A program made the position numbers and the translations under genes. Positions 12,232 to 41,729 of a stretch of DNA of 64,000 nucleotides are shown here, one piece after another; within the stretch, counting starts at the first letter, position 1; each line of letters opens with the position of its first letter. The stretch spans positions 44,215,165 to 44,279,164 of the forward strand of contig CM060317.1 of assembly GCA_030674155.1 (NCBI GenBank), given 5' to 3'. The notes below the pieces were generated by a model. It worked only from the letters and a program-made list of their open reading frames with translations. It did not search any database and was not told the origin of the DNA. The stretch comes from Stramonita haemastoma (Eukaryota > Mollusca > Gastropoda > Neogastropoda > Muricidae).

Positions 12232-12689
12232 CTCTCTCTGTTCTGCCACTCAAAATTTTGTTGAGTTCTAGGCCTGTCAAATCGCTGATGTTGTCCTTCC
12301 ATCTCTTCCTTGGTCTGCCTCTTTTTCTTCCTTGTTGGACAGCGCCTTGCAGTATTGTTTTTGCAAGTCCTTTTGATCTGGTAACATGCCCTTACCATTT
12401 AAATTTGGGCTTCTTTACGATTGATAGAAGGTTTTCGAAGGGACCAATGGTTTGCTGGATTCTTTTATGCACGTCTTCGTTGCTCATGTGGTCTCTGTAG
12501 GAGATGCCAGGAGTCTCCGGAAGCATCTCATCTCTACCGCCTGTCTTCTCTCCAAATCTGCAGTTAGGGTCCACGATTCACAGGCATACAGGAATATAGA
12601 TATGACTAGGGAGCGCATTAGCCTAGTCTGATCTTGGAGTTGAGTGAGATGTTTTTTATATTTCCAGATGGTGTTCACAGTTTTGACAG
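12232..12689 (-). pseudogene. Decayed endonuclease/RT LINE, C-terminal part
   Basis: Minus-strand frames give MRSLVISIFLYACESWTLTA, an ISYRDHMSNEDVHKRI block, and AKTILQGAVQ plus GRPRKRWKDNI, with frameshifts between them. It belongs to the same family as the intact copy at 14739-15990 but is clearly diverged. It lacks the palm domain. Confidence 0.8.
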
Positions 12690-12870
12690 TGCACATCTTG
12701 CGGGCACGTTAAAAACTCCTTCCAGCTTTCGAAAGAGCAGGCCATTGTGTGCTCGTGGGAACGGTTGACAAAATTTACAAAACAGCATGCACATGGGGAC
12801 TGTTATATGTATGTATATTAACAAAAAAAAGCAGCAAAAAACTCTTTATTCCATCATCCTCGAAATAAAA
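12690..12870 (+). repeat. SINE family A, 3' half
   Basis: Starts at the CATCTTGCG..CACGTT block and runs through AGGCCATTGTGTGC, ACAAAACAGCATGCACA and the terminal CCATCATCCTCGAAATAAAA. The tRNA-like head is missing. Confidence 0.7.
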
Positions 12871-12972
12871 GATTACGAAAGATCATCAGTATCATCCTCA
12901 TATTATCATTATGATCATCAATTTTATCGTATATATCAGTCTGAAAACGAATGTAGATATAACCTGGAAGTG

Positions 12973-13424
12973 AACAGGTAAAGGTAAGGTAAAGGTGTCC
13001 TATAACCTAGGCGGTCGTAGGGGAGCGAGGTGCCAGAGACCTCAGCTTCTCTAGGGGCCAGCATGTTGAGGGCGGCCCCCATCTCTTCTCCCTCGCTGCT
13101 TTACCTTCCCTGACCCTAAAGAGGGCAGGTACCCATTTACAGCTGGGTAAACTGGGGGGAGGGGGGGGGGGGGACTGTACTGAAGCCAAGGCGTGCAAAC
13201 GGTCACCCATCCAACTGGTAACCACACTCGATGCTGCTTAACTTGACTGGGGATAAAGCGAGGGCGCTGACCACTTAGGCCTAGCTATCCCGCCCCCAAA
13301 GATTGCCAACAGCATCTGGTGTTCCCAGGCGGTCACTCATCCAAGTACTAGGCTAACCGGGCCCGACGCTGCTTCGGTGATCTGACGAAACCCGGTGCTT
13401 TCAGCGTGGTACGGCCAACAGGTA
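12973..13424 (-). repeat. Chimeric 5S rRNA/tRNA-headed SINE (family D)
   Basis: On the minus strand, 13424-13303 reads as a near-complete 5S rRNA sequence: GGCCGTACCACGCTGAAAGC, CAGATCACCGAAG, CGTCGGGCCCGGTTAG and TACTTGGATGAGTGACCGCC, with a 4-base loss before GCAGCG and a 4-base gain in the GTTAG/GTACTT region. A tRNA A-box-like segment (GGATAGCTAGGCCTAAGTGG) follows. A second 5S-like stretch at 13245-13201 (AAGTTAAGCAGC to GGATGGGTGACC) matches 5S at about 38 of 45 positions. The body then runs to a tail of CCTTTACC repeats. The body recurs alone at 51279. The indels argue against a working 5S gene. Confidence 0.8.
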
Positions 13425-13568
13425 TGAAAGAAAAAACGGGAAAAAGTAGGTTTAATGTAAACGTGCAAATGTCCGGGAAGCATTATTTGAACAGTACTCA
13501 TTTTGCCCCAACACCGAATCAGTGTTTACTTCCGCTCGTCAGTTGAAGAGCATGTGACGCGGCGAGTT

Positions 13569-13575
13569 TATATAA
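13569..13575 (+). promoter_or_regulatory. TATA box of the 8-Cys secreted protein gene
   Basis: TATATAA lies 76 bases before the ATG at 13651. This fits transcription starting near 13600 and a 5' UTR of about 50 bases. Confidence 0.55.
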
Positions 13576-13650
13576 CTTGTCTTGTGATCGACGGCTTGAG
13601 ATAGCCTGGCCTGCATGCCTGCCTCCGAGTTCCAGAAAGTGTTGAACACA

Positions 13651-21568
<7,918 letters not shown>

Positions 21569-21895
21569 AGCGGGGCCAGCCTTCACCTTGACCCAGGACA
21601 ACAGGAAATGACCTCCAGTTTTCTCTGCACCCAATACTCTTGCTCTGACTGTGACAAATACTAAAGCAGAGGCCGCCCTTCACCTTGATAGTGGAAGCTA
21701 CAGTTTTGTAATAAGATTTAGCAATGTTGCTTTGTGATTTTGTGGTGTTCTAAAGTTCAGCTTTCTTGTTTTGGCAAGAGATGGGATGTAGGGAAGTAGG
21801 GAGGACAGGCATTAGGAGAGGAGAGGGATAGGGATTGTTTTTGGATGAGCACTTTCTTAGCTGTTAACTTGTAGGGTGGTAAATACAGAGGTGCA

Positions 21896-21901
21896 AATAA
21901 A
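21896..21901 (+). terminator. Candidate polyadenylation signal of the 8-Cys gene
   Basis: AATAAA about 330 bases after the stop codon gives a 3' UTR of ordinary length that includes the duplicated C-terminal segment. Another AATAAA lies near 23651, so the real end is not certain. Confidence 0.4.
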
Positions 21902-22278
21902 TTCAAAGAGTGGGTTTCTAATTAAAGTCATTCTTAAGGCCTGTTGCTGTGCTTTTCATTTGGGTATACTGGGGGCATTGAAAGTGGGGTGTGCTCCACA
22001 TTGCAGGTTTTCTTTTTTTTTGTCCAGAAAAGTGACTTTCCTTTATGCACTGTATTCAAGTAAGGAGAGCCTTGGGATAAAAAAAAAAAGGCCGCTTTTT
22101 AGAACTTTTCGTTTGTTTCTTGGGATATTGTATACGGGTTATTTTGAACTACATAGTATAACTTTTGGAAGCTTTAATTTGAAACAAGTTAACATTATCT
22201 TTTTTTCCTTGCATTAGTCTGGGGTTTTCTTTGGGTCATGAAAACGAGTTTTTCCCCTATTTTGGCATTATAGCTTTT

Positions 22279-22435
22279 TCATTTGTTGAGTGTGAAATGT
22301 TGGTCAATATTATTTCTATAAGTAATTATTTTCATTTGTTGAGTTTGAAATGTTGGTCAATATTATTTCTATAATAATTATTTTAATTTGTTGAGTTTGA
22401 ATGTTGGTCAATATTATTTCGTATAAATTATTTTG
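22279..22435 (+). repeat. Three-copy tandem repeat, about 57-bp unit
   Basis: The block TTTGTTGAGTTTGAAATGTT followed by GGTCAATATTATTTCTATAA occurs three times in a row with small indels. Confidence 0.85.
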
Positions 22436-22494
22436 GCTTTAGTTGACTGGCTTGTTAATCAGTGCCTTACTTCACAAACTGTGTTTTTGTGTGT

Positions 22495-22516
22495 GTATAT
22501 ATATATATAATATATA

Positions 22517-22577
<61 letters not shown>

Positions 22578-22601
22578 TACTAATAATATATATACATCTT
22601 T

Positions 22602-22650
<49 letters not shown>
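22495..22650. repeat. (AT)n microsatellite
   Basis: Near-pure AT dinucleotides with short breaks. Confidence 0.9.
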
Positions 22651-22651
<1 letters not shown>

Positions 22652-22659
22652 GAGAGCAC

Positions 22660-24080
22660 TGTTTATCATCCAGTCATTCCAGAGACAAAGTGCACAGACT
22701 ATGTAGCAGTGCATTGATTGCTTTACTTACGTGACAGTGATCTCAGCCTCTTTCCCTGATGAAATTGAATTGAATTCATGATCTGAATGCTGGCATTTTG
22801 ATGTCAGTCTCCATTCTTCAGACAGTTCTTAGTACCTACAGTGATATCGAGAATCTCTGCATCTTTATATAATGATACTATATAAATGAGGGGAGAGAGA
22901 AGGAAAAGAGGTTTAAACTTATCTTTACTTTCCTACGTGATACCTGATATGAGCAATCTCATTATAATGAGTTTTGAGATCTAAAATAATGTCTGTACAA
23001 ACATATTCATAATATGGTTCTCAGTGACCTGCACGTTTCTGTGCGTACATATCTAATTCATAGTGACATTGCACATCTACCTACCTGTTAATGGTCCATG
23101 TGCATAGTGGGAGTGGAAGCTGCACGAAGAAATAAGACTTACAAACTGCTGGCATCCAGAGAGGTTGGAGTTGATAGAAAACTGTTGCACATGTCAACAC
23201 CCAACCTAAGTTTAACATTGCACTTGCGGGAAGTGGTTATCAGAACTAATAGTTACATAGTAACAGGATATAACTTTGATCAGATGACATTGGAAAAGAC
23301 TGATTGGAATGTTGTACCATTCCGTTTTTGAGGGTAAAGGTCTGTACAGGAAGGACTGACACGATCACTTTTTTGTCTTTGCTAATACATGACAGGGGAA
23401 TAATGAACATTGTGATTGAAATACAGTATTTGTTATTTTTTTCCAGGGAAGTATTGTTAAATCAAAATTTTTTGTCTGATCTGCCTTTTTTATGCTGGAT
23501 TTTTTTTGGTGGCTGGATTGAGCTGTAGTTATTATTTTTTTTATTAATTCTTATTGTTTGGTGATCTTTCTTTGAAAAATTATTATTTATTTTTTTACAG
23601 TGAATTTTTTGTGGGGGGGGGGATTTTCACCATTGCTTTATTTAGTTTGTAAATAAATTAAATGTGCTTAAAAATTGACCTTCATGTTATTTTGGAGAGG
23701 TTATGGTTTTTGTAATCATAGTCTGGAGTCAGCAGGTGCATATCTTTGTGGCATTTGCATAAGTATGTGTGTGCATTTGCATATCAGGGTTGAAGTGCAT
23801 GCACAGGTGTGTGTGTGTGTGTGTGTTGTGTGTGTGTGTTAATAATTATGTGCTGTGTATTGTGACCGAGTGTGAGAGTGTGTGTATGTGTGCATCACAG
23901 CCAAACAGCATGACAAAGCAAGAGGCCAAAGCAGGCTGCAGAATAAGTCATCTTTATTTAACTCTGAACTTATGTCAACACTCTGCCCCTTCACCTCTTG
24001 AAAGGAGTAGGCACCCAGCAGAAACCCAAAGCAGAAGCAGGGTAACAACAAGAGTACATTGTATACAGTACTGACTGGCC
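22660..24080. other. Unassigned sequence
   Basis: A 77-codon frame at 23098-23331 (MCIVGVEAARRNKTYKLL start) has no recognised family and no splice context. TG repeats occur at 23804-23840. AATAAA near 23651 could end a longer transcript of the upstream gene. Confidence 0.3.
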
Positions 24081-24084
24081 TGTA

Positions 24085-24835
24085 GGCCATGCACATCTCA
24101 TACATTACAACTATCATGCTTGGTCAGAATATACAATGTACTGACTGGCCTGTCGCCATATTAAGCCAAGCATGTGGCCTATATACAACTACCTGCACTG
24201 TTGGCCGTATTAAGCCATGCATGTGGCCTATATACCATACAACCTGTCTGCACTGTTGGCCATATCAAGCCATGCATGTGGCCTATATACCATACAACCT
24301 GTCTGCACTGTTGGCCATATCAAGCCATGCATGTGCCATATACATCATACTCTCTGCACTGTTGGCCATATCAAGCCATGCATGTGCCCTCTACATCATA
24401 CAACTATTTGCACTGTTGGTCATATTGAGCCATGCATGTGCCCTATGCATCATACAATCTGCACTGTTGGTCATATTGAGCCATATGCCATGATCCCTAG
24501 TGCATTACCCTAACCAATCTGCACTGTTGGCCATATCAAGCCATGCATGTGCCCTATGCATCATACAATCTGCACTGTTGGCCATATCAAGCCATGCACA
24601 TGCCCTATGCATCAGACAATCTGCACTGTTGGCCATATCAAGCCATGCATGTGGCCTATACATTATACAATTTGCACTGTTGGCCATATTGAGCCATGCA
24701 TGTGCCCTATGCATCATACAATCTGCACTGTTGGCCATATCAAGCCATGCATGTGGCCTCTACATACAACTATCTGTACTGTTGGCCATATCAAACCATG
24801 CATGTGGCCTATACATTATACAATTATCTGCAAGT
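24085..24835 (+). repeat. 51-bp minisatellite
   Basis: The unit CTGCACTGTTGGCCATATCA + AGCCATGCATGTGCCCTATG + CATCATACAAT recurs about 14 times with small changes and some longer units. Since 51 is divisible by three and the unit lacks stops, long repetitive frames appear on both strands. They are not genes. Confidence 0.9.
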
Positions 24836-24994
24836 CTGCCTCGCCTACCACCCTTCTTTGTTATAAGTGATGTTATATGGGACATTGTTATAGCTTGTCA
24901 CTGTATTCACTACACGTCACAGGGAATTGTATGTTGTCCTGTGATTTTCCTCAACACATGACATGTTATACAGAATATCATCATAGCCGTTTTT

Positions 24995-24998
<4 letters not shown>

Positions 24999-25030
<32 letters not shown>

Positions 25031-25055
25031 TATATTATATATTATATATAATAAT
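24999..25055. repeat. (AT)n microsatellite
   Basis: AT dinucleotides with few interruptions. Confidence 0.9.
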
Positions 25056-25059
25056 CATT

Positions 25060-26060
25060 CATATCACAACGCATGGCGCGCTGCATGGAATATCATGTCT
25101 GTTTATATTATTTGACATACTCACAATACAATGTGAGACAGATCGCATGGAACACCACCCTGTGTTTGTACATCAGTTCAACACCCCGATGATATGGAGT
25201 TGCCTCTTATTTTCTATATACCACTTTCTTCTTGACTAATGTGACAAAGCATATCAAATTATCTTCATAACTTACTTTCCACATTTTTAACAATGTGACG
25301 GGAAATATGCAATCATCATTCAAATTGTCACTGTTTATATTATGACCATTACACAACACTACGTATTGTCACCATCTCTTCTGGTAATTTGACTGTAAAA
25401 AACGAGCAGAAATTCTCATTTTGATGAAGAATGAACAGTATAGCTAACATCTTCATAAAAGCATGACATGAAAAAAACAACAACCCAACTTGAAATAGGA
25501 GAATGATTACAAATATAATCTTTAATCAAACAAATGAACACTCAAAATTTCAACATTAGAATTCTCAATATGGCCAACATTTGTGCATAGATGAGAAACC
25601 TACATCACTGACAGATTATCAAATGTAGAAAAGAAAAGGAAAAAAATGACTGTTGATTATCAAATGTAAAAAAGAAGCAGAAGAAATAATTGTAGATTAT
25701 CGTATGTAGAAAACAAACAGAAGAAATAATTGTCAATAATCATAAAAAAATATGTAGAAAAGAAGCAGATGACATTATTGTCGATTACCATATGTAGAAA
25801 ACAAATGAAAGAAATGTGGGGATTATCACATGTAGAAAAGAAGCAGAAGACATAACTGGGAATTATCAAATGTAAACAAAACAACCCCCCCCAAAAAACA
25901 ATGGGAACAATCAACCGTGAGCTTACATAACCAAAAGATGTGATGTAAAAGAAAACAAAAAACCCCTAACTTGATGAACTGAATCTAATGTTGATTGGCT
26001 ATATGGTCAATCTTCATTCATGAAGTCACTTCAGTGTTATGTTTCAGAAACTGTTTGGGT
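25060..26060. other. AT-rich sequence with loose ATTATC/GTAGAAAA repeats
   Basis: Between 25610 and 25880 a motif of type ATTATCATATGTAGAAAAGAAGCAGAAGA recurs about six times at irregular spacing, a decayed minisatellite. No gene seen. Confidence 0.45.
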
Positions 26061-26067
26061 CAGTTAT

Positions 26068-26119
26068 GAGAGAGAGAGAGAGACAGACAGACGGACAGAG
26101 TGAGTTGGTGGTGGAAATG

Positions 26120-26156
<37 letters not shown>
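26068..26156 (+). repeat. (GA)n microsatellite
   Basis: Two GA tracts are separated by about 35 bases. An A19 run and C-runs follow at 26252-26310. Confidence 0.9.
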
Positions 26157-26158
<2 letters not shown>

Positions 26159-26635
26159 TTTGGTGTTTGAGATGGAGACCATGTAGGTGGATAAAAATGG
26201 AGAAGATAGAAATGTGTGATTTACAGTGAAAATAAAACTAGAAAAGCATATTAAAAAAAAAAAAAAAAAAAGGCGTATAGTGAAATTCCCCCCGCCCCCC
26301 CCCCCCCCAAAATAAAAAGTGGAAACAGATTCATTGTAAAAATGAATTACCCCCCTCCCCCAAACCTCCTGCAGTTCAGTGCTTAGACACAAAGTCTGAG
26401 AAATGGAGAAAGCAGCAAAGATTCTTTCAGTTCAATGGAAAAAACATGGTGAGGGACGGGGCGAACTTTCATCAAAAACAAAACCAAAAAAGAAAACCCA
26501 AATAAACATCAAGACAAAAAGGGGGCTAAAAAGTACAGAAAACCAGATCTCATTGCACACAAATCACTTTCTCTGCTCTGTGTTCAAACTGACGGATGAC
26601 AGGCAATGTATAACATTAGCACACTTCATGCGTGA

Positions 26636-26895
26636 ACACATTCACACTTCATGCAAAAACACATCCACACATGTGCATGAACACATCCACAAGAACACAA
26701 TCACACCTGTGCATGAACACATTCACACATGTGCATGAACACATCCACACTTGTGCATGAACACATCCACACCTGTGCATGAACACATCCACACTTGTGC
26801 ATGAACACATCCACACCTGTGCATGAACACATCCACACCTGTGCATGAACACATCCACACTGTGCATGAACACATCTCCATGAAAACATCCACAC
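26636..26895 (+). repeat. 22-bp minisatellite
   Basis: The unit GAACACATCCACACCTGTGC + AT recurs about eleven times. The flanking units are shorter and more diverged. Confidence 0.9.
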
Positions 26896-27255
26896 CTGAG
26901 TAGTCGGCCTCTCACTAATCTGTTTACACAGTAGGGATATGTGCTTCATTCATTGTTCCACACAACACTCGCATTCAATCAACAGCCAAAAAAAAAGAAA
27001 GGCACGCTGTTCTGGGTTATTTTTTTTTCAGTTTTAAAGAATACATTTTTTAAACAGTAGCAAAAGTGTCTGGACATCCAACACATATACATGCATCCTC
27101 AGATTCCACTGGAAGGAAACTGGAAGCAAAATTGACAGCACGATGTCAACTTTCATCATGCAGTCTTAGCACTGTGTTAGCTAACATGTTGCCAAAAAAT
27201 CAGGATGCATCATGCTAGTTTTTTTTTTTCTTTTTTTTCTGTTTTCCTCCCTCTT

Positions 27256-27287
27256 TACCGGTGTGTGTGCGTGTGTGTGTGTGTGGG

Positions 27288-27366
<79 letters not shown>
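27256..27366 (+). repeat. (TG)n(GA)n compound microsatellite
   Basis: A short TG tract leads into a long GA tract with AGAAGAGGAG interruptions. Confidence 0.9.
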
Positions 27367-27367
<1 letters not shown>

Positions 27368-27399
27368 TGTGTGTGTAAAGCTACTAGTCTTTTTTATCA

Positions 27400-28340
27400 T
27401 TAATATTTTAAAACTGATGATCAGCAGCACTGCTCTGCCCTGCATGAACACACAGAGCATGCATATTTTTTTTATATCTTTAGATGTTCAGTCCTTGCTT
27501 ATAACCTGAATGAATTTCTTCGTTTGAGATAATAAAAGTATTTGAATTTGAACATTGCTGATGTCAACAGCCATAAATAAAAAAAGTATGGGACTGGATT
27601 GCAGAACTTTCAAGAAGGGAGGTACTGCTGACTAGGAAAAGTTTTTGACGATTCAAGGGAGGAAGGTAGAGGAATGTGTGTGAGTGGGGGGGGAGTGTAT
27701 TCATCATTGAGAGGGTGGGTGACAGTGAACACAGTAATGTGTTTCAACATTCGGGCACAGCCCTAGATTCTTTCTCCCCCCCTCCCCTTCGACAATTTTT
27801 TTTCATGAACGGTCAGTCTTAGACAAAACAAAAAGGTCAGTCTTAGACAAAACAAAAACCCCCACAAAAAAAGAAAAAAAGCAAGGACTACTTACCCCCC
27901 ACCCCCACAAGAAAACACTAAAAAAAAAAAAAGAAAAGAAAAATACCAAAACAATAAAAACAAGCAAGTAAAAAAAAAAAAAAAAAGGATTACATAGCGG
28001 AAAAAAGACTGCTGCCTTGGGCACCAATCTGCAGGAGTAAATTTCTTTCATCAGTTATTGGGTAGAACATCTTTCCTTAGTGCACCTGGACCCCCCCCCC
28101 CCCCAAAAAAAAAGGATAAAATCCAAGATGGCAAGAAAAGTTCATGTGACACAGCGAGAGAAAGAGAATGAGAAGAGAGAGAGAGACATACTGGGAGAAA
28201 AAGTTTCAGACATAACTTGACCATTTTGATATTGGACTCTATGTATACATAGTCACCACACTCCCCTCACTCAAAGCACCATCTCCAGAATGTGTTTAGA
28301 CTGACTGACCCTGGGAATGTGAGAATCAACCTGTAGACTT
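27400..28340. other. Unassigned sequence with homopolymer runs
   Basis: Runs of A, C and T are frequent (for example A18 near 27969 and C14 near 28091). No gene or repeat family recognised. Confidence 0.35.
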
Positions 28341-28344
28341 TCCC

Positions 28345-28540
28345 CCAACAGAAACAAATATACCACATTCCACAGCAACAGATACAAGTATACCACATTC
28401 CACAGCAACAGAAACAAACAACACATTCCACATCAACAGGAATAGCACATTCCACAGCAACAAAAACAAACCACATTCCACAGCAACAGAAACAAATCAC
28501 TCCACAGCAACAGAAACAAACAACACATCCCACAGCAGAC
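28345..28540 (+). repeat. About 27-bp minisatellite (CCACATTCCACAGCAACAGA)
   Basis: The motif CACATTCCACAGCAACAGAA followed by CAAA recurs about seven times with length variation. Confidence 0.8.
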
Positions 28541-28544
28541 AACA

Positions 28545-30460
28545 GTGCCAATGCCAGACAGCCAACACAGGGCTCTCCTTTGCCCCGCCTCCACAAACCC
28601 CAAACCTGACAGCAGAAAGCACACACATTGATCACTGTATCACTACTGCCACTGCCACCACCACTGATTGCGGGCAATAATCCCAGGTCTGACTTGCCAC
28701 AGAAGAAGTCAACACTACTCGGTAAAAAGTACAGAGTTTGTGTCTCTCAGCTTTTTTCAAGACTGGGGAAAACAAAGGGTTTGGCTCTGATTCAGGACAT
28801 CACGAGGACTGTCAACAGCATGTGAAGCTAAGCTTCTGAACTGACTCATCAACAGGAGACAGGGAAGGAAAAAACCATCCCAAAACAATACCTCATGAAA
28901 TGAACAACAACAAGAAACAGATAACTGACGAAAATAACAACAGGAGATACAGCTAAACACACATTTCATCAAATGACAGAGTAAAAGGATGCCTTTTTAT
29001 TTCTACATTCACGCCGCATCAACCTCTTTCCCAGCCTTATGACGAATAAATGCACACCCGACAACTGGCCTCACAAACAACAAAGCTCAGTTTGTCACAG
29101 TCATTCTCTCCTGTGTCCAGACTGACAACAAATAAAAAGTACACCTGACAATCTGACCAGAAATGGCTTTTGTGACAGAAACAGAATGAACTGGTTTCTG
29201 TTTTAGCCTTTCTTTGGCAAATACAGAGCAAACCCTGGCTGAAGTCTGTCATACATGGTACAACATAATCATCTTCAAGGTAGCAAGAGAAAACTGGGTG
29301 GAAGTAGATTTTTCAGCTGCGCATTTATAACATTGAATGTATGTATAAATTTATAAAAATGTTTTGATCTGCAGTACTCTACAAAACTTTGTGCCATAGA
29401 AATGTCTAAATAGACAGCATTGAAGTAGATCAGTTGATGCTAGAGATGCTGCACTTTTCTGCAAAGTTGGTTTGCATGAAGTAATTCTGTCTATGCTCGA
29501 CTAGCACTCAGGCCCATCAGTTTTGCCACCAGCACGCACACACACACCACACAGAGCCCTCAAACTTTGGACTTCATTGAAACCAAGCTGTACCGTCACC
29601 TCTGAACTGTGAATATTCAACCAGCCAAGGCACCAACATCTGTCTACATGATTCAGCACAGCCTGAATCACTTGTGAACTCACATGTACTTTTAATTCTG
29701 TTCAATCCAATCCAATCTTGCTGTTTATAGCCCCGCAGTACCTTTTCTTGGAGGTACTGACTATTGTACACACCCAGTGCTTTTGTATTCATGAGGTCTG
29801 GCGATTTGAATATTCTTTACCATCAACATTATTATCATCATAATTATTATCAAATTTGGGTTATTTTGCTCAAGGCTTTCTCATTTGTTTTGTCATTCTA
29901 TCTTTGCTAGCATTTCCTCAGGCAGATGTTAAAGCAGCAATGTGCAAGGACTCAGAGAGCAGAAAGAAAGGAAAGATTCTATGTCACACTCCAGACACAA
30001 GCTGAGTGAGATGGGAGACAGACACAGCAACCGACCATCAAGTTGACACTTTTGTCAAGTACCCTGTAATTTCATACATGTAACGCTTCTCTCCCCACCT
30101 CCTTTTTATTCCAGGAGCAGAAAGTATAGCATAGCTGATCAAGGGAATGGAGATGTACCACTGGTAATGTGACAACAGTGTTCACGAAGAGACAGAATTA
30201 CTTGCTGCAGTAGACATTAAAACTCTCACACACAAACACACGCATACATGTGGTTATGCAAACTACCAAATTCTCTATTTCCATGCAGAAAATTGGCAGA
30301 GCAGATAGGAAGAGGTGCATGCGTCACATGTGTCATTTATGCCATTATCTATCGATGCAGTCTTTATGTAATATATTTTCCTACAGCTGGTTATTTATAT
30401 ACATATACATGTTCATAGTCATTCCTTCATCTACTCATAGTAATTATCACTACTAAGGCA
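28545..30460. other. Downstream flank / possible 3' UTR of the SWIB gene
   Basis: No exon is supported. On the minus strand this follows the SWIB gene stop. Candidate polyadenylation signals (TTTATT on the plus strand) lie at 30461-30466 and 30105-30110. Confidence 0.35.
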
Positions 30461-30775
30461 TTTATTCCAAACAACAACAACATAAATCATTAAAAAAAAA
30501 AGAAGACCAAAAATAAAAGACGCAAAAACAAATTAAAAGCAAACCAAACATGCAAACTAATATTTTTGTATGTGTAAAGAAACATAAAAAAAATTCACTC
30601 AACAAGTGTCAGTTTTTAAGCTTTCTGTTTGGAGAATGTAGTTTTTTATGTGACAACAGTTTGGTGCAGGAAGCCTGTCCACAAATTGGGGCAGGAAGCC
30701 TGTCCACAGTGTCACCCGTGGGGGCTCCAAACTGTTGACATCCACAGGGGACGGGGAGGGATGATAAGGAGGCAG

Positions 30776-41124
<10,349 letters not shown>

Positions 41125-41559
41125 CTGAAACCAGGCAAAAAAGACAAAAATGCAAGTTAGAACTTTGAAAAAAAAACCAACACAGCTGTCAGTTTCTCCC
41201 ACTTTTAGCTCCTCTCAGCTGCTAATTAATCCATCCCATCCCAGCCCAAATGGGGCTGGTGCTATTTATAGCAGGAACTGACCACACTTGGGACTAGATA
41301 AAAGGAAGGGGCGCGCTAAATATAGCACTCTTGACTAAGTGATGCTGGATTTGTGCGCTGTGCCAACCAAATCCTGAATAAAATAAAACCAAACCGAACC
41401 TAGCCTCTGTCATTCAAGTATCGATACATGTTATGACTCCATATGCAAGCCAAACAAATTAAATCAACTGCAAAAAAATGGTGCTACCTGCTTTCACCTT
41501 TCACCTATCCTGTAGTCTGTGAAACCATTAGCCTGATTAGGGCACCAAAGGATTATATT

Positions 41560-41725
41560 TTCCAACCAGCTTCTTTCACTCTTCGCAGTCCTCAGCTTCA
41601 CACAGAATGCCGTTCCCGTCAAGGCCAGTCCACTCTCTAATGTTGTCTTCCCATTGTTTTCTCTGTCTTCCTCTTCATCTCCCTCCTTGTACTGTTCCCT
41701 GTAGGACAGTCTTGGCTAGTCTAGA
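41560..41725 (-). pseudogene. LINE fragment, RT C-terminal end
   Basis: On the minus strand AKTVLQGTVQGGR, then RGRQRKQWEDNIREWTGL appear, with one stop between them. This is the C-terminal segment seen at about 15775-15880 in the intact LINE. Confidence 0.7.
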
Positions 41726-41729
41726 TGTT

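Noticed and set aside
13303..13424. Functional 5S rRNA gene
   Set aside because: A 4-base loss and a 4-base gain fall within the internal promoter and helix regions, and it is fused to a SINE body.
24085..24835. CRISPR-like array of regular repeats
   Set aside because: The whole unit is repeated without unique spacers, and the setting is a eukaryotic intergenic region; it is a minisatellite.
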